Source of the DNA: Rhodospirillum sp.
GTDB taxonomy: Bacteria > Pseudomonadota > Alphaproteobacteria > Rhodospirillales > Rhodospirillaceae
Assembly (NCBI GenBank): GCA_021741145.1
Contig: JAIOYK010000061.1
Span: forward strand, 1 to 33,014
Direction: 5' to 3'
DNA length: 33,014 nucleotides
Shown: positions 25,709-33,014 of the stretch, piece after piece
How positions within the stretch are numbered: the stretch's first letter is position 1
Layout: each line of letters begins with the position of its first letter
Made by a program: the position numbers and the translations under genes
The notes under the pieces: model-generated
What the model was told of the DNA's origin: nothing
What the model saw: the letters and a program-made list of their open reading frames with translations, nothing else
Database searches by the model: none

Positions 25709-26785
25709 TTACTTCGCCGCGATCACGCCCCGACGGATCTGATCCCGTTCCATGGATTCGAAGAGAGCCTTGAAATTGCCCTCGCCGAAGCCTTCGTCCC
25801 GCTTGCGTTGGATGAACTCAAAGAAGACGGGGCCAATCAGGGTCTCGGAGAAAATCTGCAGCAACAGACGGGGATCCCCCGCCTCCGTCGATCCATCCAA
25901 CAGGATCCCCCGGGTCTTCAACGCCTCCACCGGCTCGCCATGGCCGGGCAGACGGCTCTCCAGCATTTCGTAGTAAGTCTCCGGCGGGGCGGTCATCAGG
26001 GGAACACCCGCGGCCCGCAACCGGTCGATGCTGGCCGGAAGGTCATCGGAGAGAAGGGCCACATGCTGGATTCCCTCGCCATTGTATTGCATGAGGAATT
26101 CCTCGATCTGACCATTGCCGCCAGCGGCTTCCTCGTTCAGGGGGATGCGGATTTTGCCATCGGGTGCGGCCATGGCCCGGGACTTCAGGCCCGTGTATTC
26201 GCCCCTGATGTCGAAATAGCGCAGTTCCCGGAAGTTGAAGATCGTCTCGTAGAATCGGGCCCAGAAGCCCATGCGTCCCCGATAGACATTGTGGGTCAAA
26301 TGGTCGATCAGGCGGAATCCGAAGCCCTTGGGGTGGCGATCCACCCCATCTTCGAAGACGAAATCAATGTCATAGATAGACGCCCCATCCTCGTAGCGGT
26401 CGATGAGGTAAAGGGGCATGCCGCCGATCCCGCGGACTGCGGGAAGGCGCAGTTCCATGGGACCGGTGGGGATGTCCACGGGCCGGGCGCCGCGCGCGAT
26501 GGCCAGGGCGTAGGCCTTATGGGAATCCGTGACCCGGAAGGCCATGCCGCAGACGGAGGGGCCGTGTTCCTCGGCGAAATAGGCCGCCTCGCTCTTGGGT
26601 TCCCGGTTGATGATGAAATTGATATCGCCTTGGCGGTAGAGGTCCACGGCCTTGGAGCGGTGGCTGGCAACCTTGGCGAAGCCGATCGCTTCAAACAGGG
26701 GCTCTAGAACCCCCGGCTGGGAGGAGGCGAACTCAATGAACTCGAAACCGTCCAGGCCCATGGGGTTGAGGCTGTCATCGGACAT
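25709..26785 (-). CDS. hpd: 4-hydroxyphenylpyruvate dioxygenase
   Basis: This non-haem iron dioxygenase converts 4-hydroxyphenylpyruvate to homogentisate in tyrosine breakdown. The 358-residue product has two vicinal-oxygen-chelate domains. The three iron ligands are visible: His162 in [10 protein letters not shown], His241 in [12 protein letters not shown] and Glu323 in [10 protein letters not shown], one position off the Pseudomonas enzyme numbering (161, 240, 322). The C-terminal [20 protein letters not shown] is the family hallmark. I start at the ATG at 26785, preceded by CGGAG at 9 bases. No homogentisate dioxygenase or other tyrosine gene adjoins it here. Confidence 0.96.
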   Translation of the reverse strand: MSDDSLNPMGLDGFEFIEFASSQPGVLEPLFEAIGFAKVASHRSKAVDLYRQGDINFIINREPKSEAAYFAEEHGPSVCGMAFRVTDSHKAYALAIARGARPVDIPTGPMELRLPAVRGIGGMPLYLIDRYEDGASIYDIDFVFEDGVDRHPKGFGFRLIDHLTHNVYRGRMGFWARFYETIFNFRELRYFDIRGEYTGLKSRAMAAPDGKIRIPLNEEAAGGNGQIEEFLMQYNGEGIQHVALLSDDLPASIDRLRAAGVPLMTAPPETYYEMLESRLPGHGEPVEALKTRGILLDGSTEAGDPRLLLQIFSETLIGPVFFEFIQRKRDEGFGEGNFKALFESMERDQIRRGVIAAK

Positions 26786-26972
26786 TTTGGATACTCCGGA
26801 GAAGGGTAGGGGAAAAGGCAGGCAAGACCCGCGATTTCCCCTCCGGAGGCGCCACGGCGATGCCCCGCACGCCACGGGCCAGGGCCGCGCCCATGGCCAG
26901 GGCTAGGGGCTCGACCAATCCGGTCGGCGCCCGTGGTGCTCTGGCGATGGCGATGGCGATGTCATGGAGCAT
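26775..26972 (-). CDS. Possible small ORF overlapping the start of hpd
   Basis: A 65-residue reading frame starts at an ATG at 26972 with a good AAAGGA eight bases before it, and ends 11 bases inside hpd, an arrangement typical of translational coupling. The peptide begins [20 protein letters not shown] and is Ala/Arg-rich with a mildly hydrophobic middle. Part of the N-terminus comes from a GCGATG triple repeat. I recognise no family. It may be a real small gene, a leader peptide controlling hpd, or a chance frame in GC-rich DNA. Confidence 0.35.
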   Translation of the reverse strand: MLHDIAIAIARAPRAPTGLVEPLALAMGAALARGVRGIAVAPPEGKSRVLPAFSPTLLRSIQNVR

Positions 26973-27107
26973 CAAGCGTGTCCTTTCCCGGACCCGATGA
27001 GCGCGTTGTCCGCGACGCGGGGAACTCCCCCATCAAACGCCTGAAAAATAGCACCGGGAAACCGCTTGGAATAGCCGGGTATGGTCATCGCGGGTGAGGC
27101 ATCCTCC

Positions 27108-28325
27108 TCAGGATGCAAGGGCTTGGGCCCTGGCGGATCCGACCACGGCCTTGCTTGTCATCAACGCCTCGATGCGGTCGACTCCGTAGCCCAGATCGGC
27201 GAGGATCAAGCGTGTTTGATCTCCCACGTCGGGCAAGGCCATGCGTGGACCAAGGCGCCGCCCATCGAAGGTCAGGGGGAGCAGGGGCACCTTGGTTTCC
27301 CCCCCATCTTCCGTGCCAATGGTCGCCAGACCGCCGCTTGCATTGAGGTGCGGGTCGTCGAACAACTCATGGGGCTTGGTGATGGGGGCATAGGGCAGAC
27401 CATGTTTATCGAACAAGGCCATCACCGCATCCTTCGTATGGCCCGCGAGACGCCGCTGGACCTCCGGTAACATCCACCCTCGCTCGGCGCAGCGCTTGGC
27501 GTTGGTGTCCAGCCGCGCGTCGGTGGCCAAGTCGTCGAAGCCCAACATGGCGCAGAAGGTTGCCCATTGACTGTCGGTCGCAACGGTCAGGAAGACCTGT
27601 TCCTCCCCCGCGACGGTGAACAGGTCATAGATCCCGTACCCCGCCTTCCGTTCCGGCATGGGCATGGCCGCCTCGCCGGTGACGGCGAATTGCTGCATAT
27701 GTTGGGCGGCCAGCAGAACACAGTTCTCGAACAGTCCGCTTTGGATCTCCTGGCCCACCCCCGTGGCATCGCGCTGGCGCAGCGCGGCCAGGATGGCGAT
27801 CACTCCGAACATGCCGCCCATGATGTCGTTGACGGAACTGCCCGCGCGCAAGGGCCGCCCCACCGGGCCGGTCATATAGGCCAGCCCCCCCATCATCTGA
27901 ACCACCTCGTCCAGGGCGGTTCTGTTCTCGTAGGGACCGGGCAGGAACCCCTTGAGGGACAGGTAGACCAAACCCGGATTGTCCTTGGACAGGGTCGCGT
28001 GATCCAGATCCATGGTCGCCATGCGACCCGGACGGAAGTTCTCCAGCATGACGTCCGCCGTGGCGAGAAGCTCCTTGACCAACGCCAGGCCGTCGGGGTG
28101 CTTCAGGTCGACGCAGAGGCTCTTCTTATTGCGGTTGAAGGCGCGGAAAAAGCCCCGCCCCACACCGGGCAGGTGGCGGGTCTTGTCGCCGCCCGGGGGT
28201 TCGATCTTGATGACCTCCGCGCCCAGGTCCCCCAGGATCATGCCACAGCTGGGTCCCATGATCATGTGAGAGAACTCGATAACACGAATGCCGCTCAGCG
28301 GCAGGGGGTGTTCACTGTCCATCAT
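27108..28325 (-). CDS. CaiB/BaiF-family (class III) CoA-transferase
   Basis: A 405-residue class III CoA-transferase that moves CoA from a donor thioester (often succinyl-CoA) to a carboxylic acid. N-terminal features are GIRVIEFSHMIMGPSCGMIL, LGAEVIKIEPPGGD, RNKKSLCVDLKHPDG and ENFRPGRM. The probable catalytic Asp is D167 in SSVNDIMGGMFG, aligned with the formyl-CoA transferase nucleophile. The ATG at 28325 follows the lyase stop by one base, and an ATG at 28322 is equally possible. Operon partners (lyase and TRAP transporter) suggest a dicarboxylate substrate such as 3-hydroxy-3-methylglutarate, glutarate or citramalate, as in the succinyl-CoA:dicarboxylate transferases of this family. The exact acid cannot be read from sequence. 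Confidence 0.9.
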   Translation of the reverse strand: MMDSEHPLPLSGIRVIEFSHMIMGPSCGMILGDLGAEVIKIEPPGGDKTRHLPGVGRGFFRAFNRNKKSLCVDLKHPDGLALVKELLATADVMLENFRPGRMATMDLDHATLSKDNPGLVYLSLKGFLPGPYENRTALDEVVQMMGGLAYMTGPVGRPLRAGSSVNDIMGGMFGVIAILAALRQRDATGVGQEIQSGLFENCVLLAAQHMQQFAVTGEAAMPMPERKAGYGIYDLFTVAGEEQVFLTVATDSQWATFCAMLGFDDLATDARLDTNAKRCAERGWMLPEVQRRLAGHTKDAVMALFDKHGLPYAPITKPHELFDDPHLNASGGLATIGTEDGGETKVPLLPLTFDGRRLGPRMALPDVGDQTRLILADLGYGVDRIEALMTSKAVVGSARAQALAS

Positions 28326-28326
28326 G

Positions 28327-29268
28327 TCAGGCAACCCTCTGTTCCAGGATGGGAAAGGATTTGGGAAGGCCAGCTTGGGCCAGCTTGCCGTGCAGCGCTT
28401 CGCCGGGCAGGAGCCGGGCCAGGATCTCGCGGGCGGCGAGCAGAGCCGGAAGGTCCACCCCCGTGTCGTAGCCCATGGCCTCGAGCATGAAGGCCAAATC
28501 CTCCGTCGCTACGTTGCCGCTGGCCCCCGGGGCGTGGGGGCAGCCGCCCAAGCCCCCGAGGGAGGAATCGAAACGCCGGATCCCCCCATCCAGGGCCGCG
28601 ACCACATTGGCCAAGGCCAGACCCCGCGTATCGTGGAAATGGGCCCCCTTCAAAAACGGACCGACCTCGGCGCGGACCTTGGTGACCAGCCGCCGTACCT
28701 GATCCGGGTTGGCGTAGCCCACCGTATCGGCCAGGCCCAGGCTGTCCGCGCCCGCGGTGACGCAGTCCGCGGCCAGGCGAAGGACAGCCTCCTCGGGCAC
28801 CGCGCCCTGGATCGTGCAGCCAAAGGCCGTGGCGATCCCCGCGTCCACGCGCACCGGACGGTCCGCGACCCGGCACAGGCCGACGATGGCGGCGACCTGC
28901 GCCACCATCTCCTCGGGCGTGCGGCGCACATTGGCGCGGCTATGGGCCTCGCTCGCCGACAGGGGCACCACCAACACGTCGGCGCCCGCGGCGATGGCCG
29001 CTTCCGCGCCCTTCACGTTGGGCACCAGGGCGGAGATCTCGAGCCCGGGCAGGGCTTTGGCGAGGGCCACGACCTCGGTGGCGTCGGCCATTTGTGGCAG
29101 CAACCGGGCGGGAACGAAGGACGCGACCTCGAAATGGCGCATCCCCGCGGCCCGCTCCGCCTCGATCCAGGCCAGTTTGTCGTCGGTCGGCAGGATCCGC
29201 TCCAGGATCTGCAAACCATCTCGAGGCCCAACCTCGACGAGGGTCACTTTCCGACGGCCATCGGACAT
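28327..29268 (-). CDS. Hydroxymethylglutaryl-CoA lyase family protein
   Basis: A 313-residue HMGL-like TIM-barrel enzyme that cleaves 3-hydroxy-3-methylglutaryl-CoA to acetyl-CoA and acetoacetate, or a similar acyl-CoA. Seen: VEVGPRDGLQ (metal Asp17), EVASFVPARLLPQMAD, SASEAHSRANVRRT, metal histidines in HFHDTRGLALAN (H210, H212) and the catalytic-loop cysteine in GGLGGCPHAPGASGN (C243). I start at the ATG at 29268, which has AAGGAGGA seven bases before it. The ATG at 29289 would include that site in the coding sequence. It sits between the TRAP large permease (70-base gap) and the CoA-transferase (1-base gap). HMG-CoA is the default substrate, but relatives beside CaiB-type transferases may act on citramalyl-CoA-like compounds. 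Confidence 0.9.
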   Translation of the reverse strand: MSDGRRKVTLVEVGPRDGLQILERILPTDDKLAWIEAERAAGMRHFEVASFVPARLLPQMADATEVVALAKALPGLEISALVPNVKGAEAAIAAGADVLVVPLSASEAHSRANVRRTPEEMVAQVAAIVGLCRVADRPVRVDAGIATAFGCTIQGAVPEEAVLRLAADCVTAGADSLGLADTVGYANPDQVRRLVTKVRAEVGPFLKGAHFHDTRGLALANVVAALDGGIRRFDSSLGGLGGCPHAPGASGNVATEDLAFMLEAMGYDTGVDLPALLAAREILARLLPGEALHGKLAQAGLPKSFPILEQRVA

Positions 29269-29338
29269 CGCATCGTCCTCCTTGTTCATGGATCAACGGC
29301 CAAAACGCAGGCTGAATCCTTCGTTTGGATGGGTGCCC

Positions 29339-30625
29339 TCAGGTTCCGAAACCGGCCAGGGTGGGAAGCCAAAGGGACAGGGACGGAAAGGCCCACATCA
29401 GGAAAAGGCCCATCAGCAGCAGGACCACATAGGGCAAGGCGCCGCGCATGATTTCCCCTAGGGGCGCCTCGGTCACCGCCTTGATAACGAAAAGGTTCAT
29501 GCCCACGGGTGGGGTGATCAGCGCCAGTTCCAGGTTGATCATCAGCATTACCCCGTACCAAACTGGATCTATGTGAAGGGAAGTCAGGACCGGCAGGACA
29601 ATGGGCGTGGTGATCAGGATGATGGCGATGGATTCCAGGACCATCCCCAGAAGGAAGACCACCGCCATGACCACCAACAGGAACCCCGTCTGGGACAGGT
29701 TCAGGGCCACCACCGCCTCCATGATTTCCATGGGCAGGCGGATGAGGGTGATGGCATGGCCGAACAATCCGGCCCCGGCGATGATCATGAACAGCATGAC
29801 CGAGGCCCGCATGGTCTGGGAGGCGCAGTCCACCAGATCCCGGAACGACAGATTGCGATAGGCCAGCAGGGCGACCGCCAGGGCATAGACGGCGCCGATG
29901 GCCGCGGCCTCGCCCGCGGTGAAAACGCCCAGGTAGATGCCGCCGAGAACCAGCGGAGGCATGATCAGGGCCCAAATGGATTTCCGGGCCGCCGCCAGGG
30001 CCTTGCCGAAGCCAACCCAGGCTTGGTCCGTGGTGCCCCCATGGGCCGTGGCCTGGACCCAGCTGAAGACGGCGAAGATCAGGGCCATGATCAGGCCCGG
30101 CACCAGACCGGCCAGGAACAGGGCGCCGATGGAGGCATCGGAGACGATGGAATAGAGGATCATCGGCCCGGACGGAGGGATCAGGATGCCCAGCGTCCCG
30201 CCCGCGGCGATGATCCCATAGCTGTCCCGGGAGCGATATCCCAGCCGCCGCATCTGGGGAATGGCCGTGGAGCCGATGGTCAGGGCCGTGGCCACCGAGG
30301 ATCCGGAGATGGTGGCGAAGATGGTACAGGCCAGGATGGTGGCGAAGCCCACGCCCCCCTTGATGTGCCCCACCAGGACATTGGACATGTCGAACAGGTC
30401 GTCGACCACCTTGGCCTTGATCATCACATGGGCCATGAAGGCGAACATGGGGATGGTGGCGAGCAGGGGGTTGTCCAGGGTGGAGAAGACGGTGTCGGCG
30501 ACGCTCGCGTAGCTTCCCTCGAAACGCAGGAGGACCAGGACCGAGGTCAGGCCAAGGGCGGCGAAAATGGGCAGGCCCACGAACAGCAGGACCAGCAGCA
30601 ATCCAAGAATCAGGGCAATCGTCAT
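29339..30625 (-). CDS. TRAP transporter large permease (DctM type)
   Basis: A 428-residue inner-membrane protein with about 12 predicted helices, the ion-coupled translocation subunit of a TRAP importer. Family marks are IGSTAIPQMRRLGYRSRDSY, AAGGTLGILIPPSGPMILYS, GLVPGLIMALIF and, near the end, MLMINLELALITPPVGMNLF. I start at the ATG at 30625, which overlaps the DctQ-type stop (ATGA). The frame further upstream is Gly/Pro-rich and lies inside the small-permease gene. With the binding protein it would import a carboxylate using the sodium or proton gradient. Confidence 0.95.
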   Translation of the reverse strand: MTIALILGLLLVLLFVGLPIFAALGLTSVLVLLRFEGSYASVADTVFSTLDNPLLATIPMFAFMAHVMIKAKVVDDLFDMSNVLVGHIKGGVGFATILACTIFATISGSSVATALTIGSTAIPQMRRLGYRSRDSYGIIAAGGTLGILIPPSGPMILYSIVSDASIGALFLAGLVPGLIMALIFAVFSWVQATAHGGTTDQAWVGFGKALAAARKSIWALIMPPLVLGGIYLGVFTAGEAAAIGAVYALAVALLAYRNLSFRDLVDCASQTMRASVMLFMIIAGAGLFGHAITLIRLPMEIMEAVVALNLSQTGFLLVVMAVVFLLGMVLESIAIILITTPIVLPVLTSLHIDPVWYGVMLMINLELALITPPVGMNLFVIKAVTEAPLGEIMRGALPYVVLLLMGLFLMWAFPSLSLWLPTLAGFGT

Positions 30626-31155
30626 GGCGGGTTCCGCCCAGCCAGGATGTCCAGGATCTTGGCCAGGGCCACCAGGGCCAACAGAGCGGCGCCCGCCACC
30701 AGGAAGGACTGGGGGATCCAAAGGGGCATTTCCAAATGGCCCGATGAATAGGCGCCAAAGTCCCGCGAAAACATCACCGTATCCCAGGCGCTGTCACAGA
30801 GGATGAGGGCGAAGACCAGGACCGCCCCATTCGCCAATCCATCAAGAATCCGGCGGGATCCCGGAGCCAGGGACGCGAACAGCAGGTCAATCCGCAGGTG
30901 ATCCCCGGTCCGGTGCACCTCCGCGGCACCGAGCATGACGATCCCCACCACCAGGAAGCCCGTGGCCTCGTCGGTGCCCAGCAAAGGTGCGTTCACGAGA
31001 TACCGCATGACGACACTGACCGCGGTGACGCCAAGAACAACCAGGATCAGGCCGACGGCCAATGCCCCACAGGTGGCGCTCAACGCCATGGCCACCCGGC
31101 CCAAGGCGGAGGAGGCGTGCCCCGCCTCCCCTTTGCTGTTCCCGGAGAGGGACAT
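30622..31155 (-). CDS. TRAP transporter small permease (DctQ type)
   Basis: A 177-residue membrane protein with four predicted helices (about 22-48, 65-82, 106-122 and 148-170), the usual DctQ topology. TDEATGFLVVGIVMLGAAEV and HRTGDHLRIDLLF are typical of the helix 2 region and the loop after it. The ATG at 31155 is 7 bases after the binding-protein stop, and its stop overlaps the large permease by 4 bases. Confidence 0.92.
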   Translation of the reverse strand: MSLSGNSKGEAGHASSALGRVAMALSATCGALAVGLILVVLGVTAVSVVMRYLVNAPLLGTDEATGFLVVGIVMLGAAEVHRTGDHLRIDLLFASLAPGSRRILDGLANGAVLVFALILCDSAWDTVMFSRDFGAYSSGHLEMPLWIPQSFLVAGAALLALVALAKILDILAGRNPP

Positions 31156-31162
31156 GCCAGCA

Positions 31163-32188
31163 CTACTGGAGCTTGGCGATCAGGTCGAGAAGGACCCGAC
31201 CTTCGGCGCCCGTGGCCTCGGTGAAAGCGGCGTCGAAAGCTGGCTGCATAACGGCTTTCAACGCGGCGTTCTCCTCGTCCGTGGCCCGGTGGAAATGGAC
31301 TCCCTTGGCGATCAGCTTATCGGGCGATTCCGCGACGGCCTCGACCGCGGCGTCGACAGCCCAGGCCGCGGCCTCCAGACCCGCCGTCTTCAGGGCCTCC
31401 TTGGCGGCATCGCTCAAGCCATCATACCATTTGGGGGTCACATAGCCATGCAGATAGACGGACAGCATCTGCACATCGGTCATGTAATCCTGCACTTCGT
31501 AGTATTTGCGGGCATAGGCCGCGGCGACATCGGTCAGGGCCGCGTCGATCACACCGGTTCCCAGGGACTGGTAAACGTCGCCACCGGGCATGGAAACCGG
31601 CGTGGCGCCCAGGGCCTCCAGACCCGCGTCGAAGGTTGGGTTGAGGCCACGCATTTTCATGCCCTGGAAGTCCACGGGCGTGATCAAGGCCTTGCCCTTG
31701 GAGGTGAAGACGCTTTCGTTGGTCTGGAACACCCAGACGACATTCCGGACCCCTTTTTCCAGAAGCTTCTTCTCCAGGAAGGCCGCGGCCTCGGAGGTCG
31801 GCCATTTCCGCCAGGCGTCCAGGGAGGACATGGTGTAGGGGCCGAGGGTCACGTTCATCAGAGGCAAGGTCTTGCCCCATTGAAAATTCAGGGAAAAGGC
31901 GCATTCGATGCCGCCCTTGGCGACAGCCAGGATGTTTTCCTTGGCTTTCATCAGGCTTTCCGCGCCAAAGACCTGAACGTCGATTTCCCCCTTGGACAGC
32001 CGTTCGACCTCCTCGGCCCATCGGTCGATGACCTTGGCCACATGGTGCTGGGGGGGCAGTTGGTGACTGCACCGCATCACGGTGGCGGCCTGGGCGGTCC
32101 CGGCCCCCGGCGCCATCACGGCGAAGGCCAATCCGGCGGCCAGGGATGCGGCCAGGGATGCGGATGAAAGAGCTCGAACGAGCGACAT
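31163..32188 (-). CDS. TRAP transporter periplasmic binding protein (DctP type)
   Basis: A 341-residue substrate-binding protein with a Sec signal (residues 1-35, predicted cleavage after AQA). Mature elements are RCSHQLPPQHHVAKVIDRWA, VFGAESLM and GMKMRGLNPTFDAGLEALGA. Arg180 in this last segment is the conserved arginine that salt-bridges the ligand carboxylate in most DctP proteins, so an organic acid ligand is expected. GGAGG precedes the ATG at 32188. It is the first gene of the dctP-dctQ-dctM-lyase-CoA-transferase unit, as is usual for TRAP operons, so its promoter should lie in 32189-32449. Confidence 0.94.
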   Translation of the reverse strand: MSLVRALSSASLAASLAAGLAFAVMAPGAGTAQAATVMRCSHQLPPQHHVAKVIDRWAEEVERLSKGEIDVQVFGAESLMKAKENILAVAKGGIECAFSLNFQWGKTLPLMNVTLGPYTMSSLDAWRKWPTSEAAAFLEKKLLEKGVRNVVWVFQTNESVFTSKGKALITPVDFQGMKMRGLNPTFDAGLEALGATPVSMPGGDVYQSLGTGVIDAALTDVAAAYARKYYEVQDYMTDVQMLSVYLHGYVTPKWYDGLSDAAKEALKTAGLEAAAWAVDAAVEAVAESPDKLIAKGVHFHRATDEENAALKAVMQPAFDAAFTEATGAEGRVLLDLIAKLQ

Positions 32189-32449
32189 GGACAGATCCTC
32201 CCTTGTTTCAGTATTTGGATCCGCGCGCGTTTATCGCTTATCCGGCCCCGCGAGCGGGCGCCCGGGACCCCCTCGGAGCACCCAACCGCCTGACCATGGG
32301 AAATCCGTCCGCGGACCCCTTGAACCCCCTCGACGGAGGCCCCTCCCCCCAGGGGAGACCCGTCTTCCCGCGTCACGCCGCGCCGATTCGGTTTCCCCTT
32401 AGATCATCACAGTGCCCATGGTTCTGAAAGCCGAGAGTCGAGAAGCCTT
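32189..32449 (-). promoter_or_regulatory. Region upstream of the TRAP operon, presumed promoter
   Basis: About 260 bases with no credible gene. It must carry the promoter of the TRAP operon, but I see no clear -35/-10 pair or operator palindrome. It also holds the 3' flank of the truncated LysR gene, which reads in the same direction. Confidence 0.3.
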
Positions 32450-32911
32450 CTATCTTGAAATCAGATCGCTTTCGACGAAGCGACCGGGCCAGCGCCCGTC
32501 CTGGTTCACGACTCGGATGATGTCGAGCAGCACCGCCTTGGTCTCGGCCACCGCCCGGGACGGCAGGCGCATCCGGGACGATACGAGGTAGAGACGACGC
32601 GTCAGGGTGGGCGAAACGATGGGCCGGACAAGAAGGTCCTTTCCGGTGCCGGTGCCGGTGCCGGAGTCAGTGCCGTCACCACCATCTTCCTCGACGCCCA
32701 GGATGGCGCGGGATTGCAGGGACACCCCGAGTCCGGCCCGAAGGGCGCGTTTCAAGGTCGCCCCGGTCTCCACTTCCAGGGTGACCTTCTCGGCGATGCG
32801 GCGGCGGATTTCCGGATCCCCAGCTAGGGCGCCGAGGACCCCGGTGCGGCCCGGCATGATCAAGGGCAACTCCAGTGAGGGCGGCAAAAAGGTCGTGGAA
32901 TTCGTCCGACC
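32450..32911 (-). pseudogene. Truncated LysR-type regulator, effector-domain remnant
   Basis: The frame from just after a TAA (32912-32914) to the stop at 32450 matches only the second half of a LysR regulator. It enters at ELPLIMPGRTGVLGALAGD, the hinge-like strand in the effector domain, continues through ETGATLKRALRAGLGVSLQS, and ends with LYLVSSRMRLPSRAVAETKA and a short tail. The helix-turn-helix and first effector subdomain (about 150 residues) are missing. A TTG at 32885-32887 could start translation, but the product could not bind DNA. A CCGGTG tandem repeat (32643-32664) encodes a Gly-Thr run inside an Asp/Gly/Ser-rich insertion not usual for the family. It probably once regulated nearby genes. 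Confidence 0.75.
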
Positions 32912-33014
32912 TTAGAATGCTGGAAAATCAATACGATAAGCAGCACTGATTTCAAAGACGTTGTGGAGAGCAGCCCTGAAGGCGGCGAGGTCAAACGCAG
33001 TGGCGATTGGTTTG
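32912..33014 (-). CDS. C-terminal tail of an unidentified gene (partial), possible mobile-element junction
   Basis: An open frame enters from the right edge and runs 33 codons (KPIATAFDLAAFRAALHNVF, ending IDFPAF) to a TAA at 32912-32914. It is in the same frame as the LysR remnant but does not resemble a LysR N-terminal half. Base composition is more AT-rich than the neighbouring DNA. I do not recognise the family. A transposase end would explain the broken LysR gene, but this is a guess. Confidence 0.35.
   Translation of the reverse strand, partial: KPIATAFDLAAFRAALHNVFEISAAYRIDFPAF

Noticed and set aside
32643-32664. CCGGTG tandem repeat as a phase-variation switch
   Set aside because: The unit is six bases long, so copy change would keep the frame, and it lies in a gene already truncated.

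Overview
High-GC proteobacterial chromosome or plasmid DNA. The gene families and their order (N-methylglutamate pathway genes arranged mgsABC-gmaS-mgdABCD, a rhizobial-type GlpSTPQUV glycerol ABC importer, TRAP transport genes) point to an alphaproteobacterium, perhaps Rhodospirillales or a relative. That placement is inference from gene content. Almost all genes lie on the minus strand. Both ends of the window look like mobile-element or rearranged DNA: a transposase N-terminus at 1-74, and a beheaded LysR gene beside a different, AT-richer fragment at 32450-33014.

Region A (about 187-14721) is a nearly complete methylamine-utilisation island. Read in the direction of transcription (right to left), an XRE-cupin regulator with its own terminator is followed by mgsA, mgsB and mgsC (N-methylglutamate synthase), gmaS (gamma-glutamylmethylamide synthetase), mgdA, mgdB, mgdC and mgdD (N-methylglutamate dehydrogenase, a paralogue of tetrameric sarcosine oxidase), folD, purU and a GntR/FadR-type regulator. 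Methylamine would be ligated to glutamate, converted to N-methylglutamate and oxidised, with the C1 unit passed to tetrahydrofolate. FolD then gives 10-formyl-THF and PurU releases formate and THF. A convergent plus-strand gene at the far end encodes a Leu/Ile/Val-binding-like protein with no visible export signal.

Region B (15090-25293) is a glycerol uptake and catabolism operon, glpR-glpD-glpS-glpT-glpP-glpQ-glpU-glpV-glpK. It holds an ABC glycerol importer (two ATPases, two permeases, a small membrane protein, a binding protein), glycerol kinase, glycerol-3-phosphate dehydrogenase and a DeoR-family repressor. A cluster of palindromes lies upstream of glpR. The two ATPases carry complementary defects: GlpT lacks a proper ABC signature and GlpS lacks the switch histidine. 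Together these predict one working and one degenerate ATP site.

Region C (25709-32188) holds 4-hydroxyphenylpyruvate dioxygenase with a possible small ORF in front of it. Upstream of that is a tight five-gene unit: a TRAP transporter (DctP-, DctQ- and DctM-type), an HMG-CoA-lyase-family enzyme and a CaiB/BaiF CoA-transferase. The set reads as import, CoA activation and retro-Claisen cleavage of a branched dicarboxylate.

No tRNA, rRNA or CRISPR array was seen. Strong perfect stem-loops recur between genes of the long operons.
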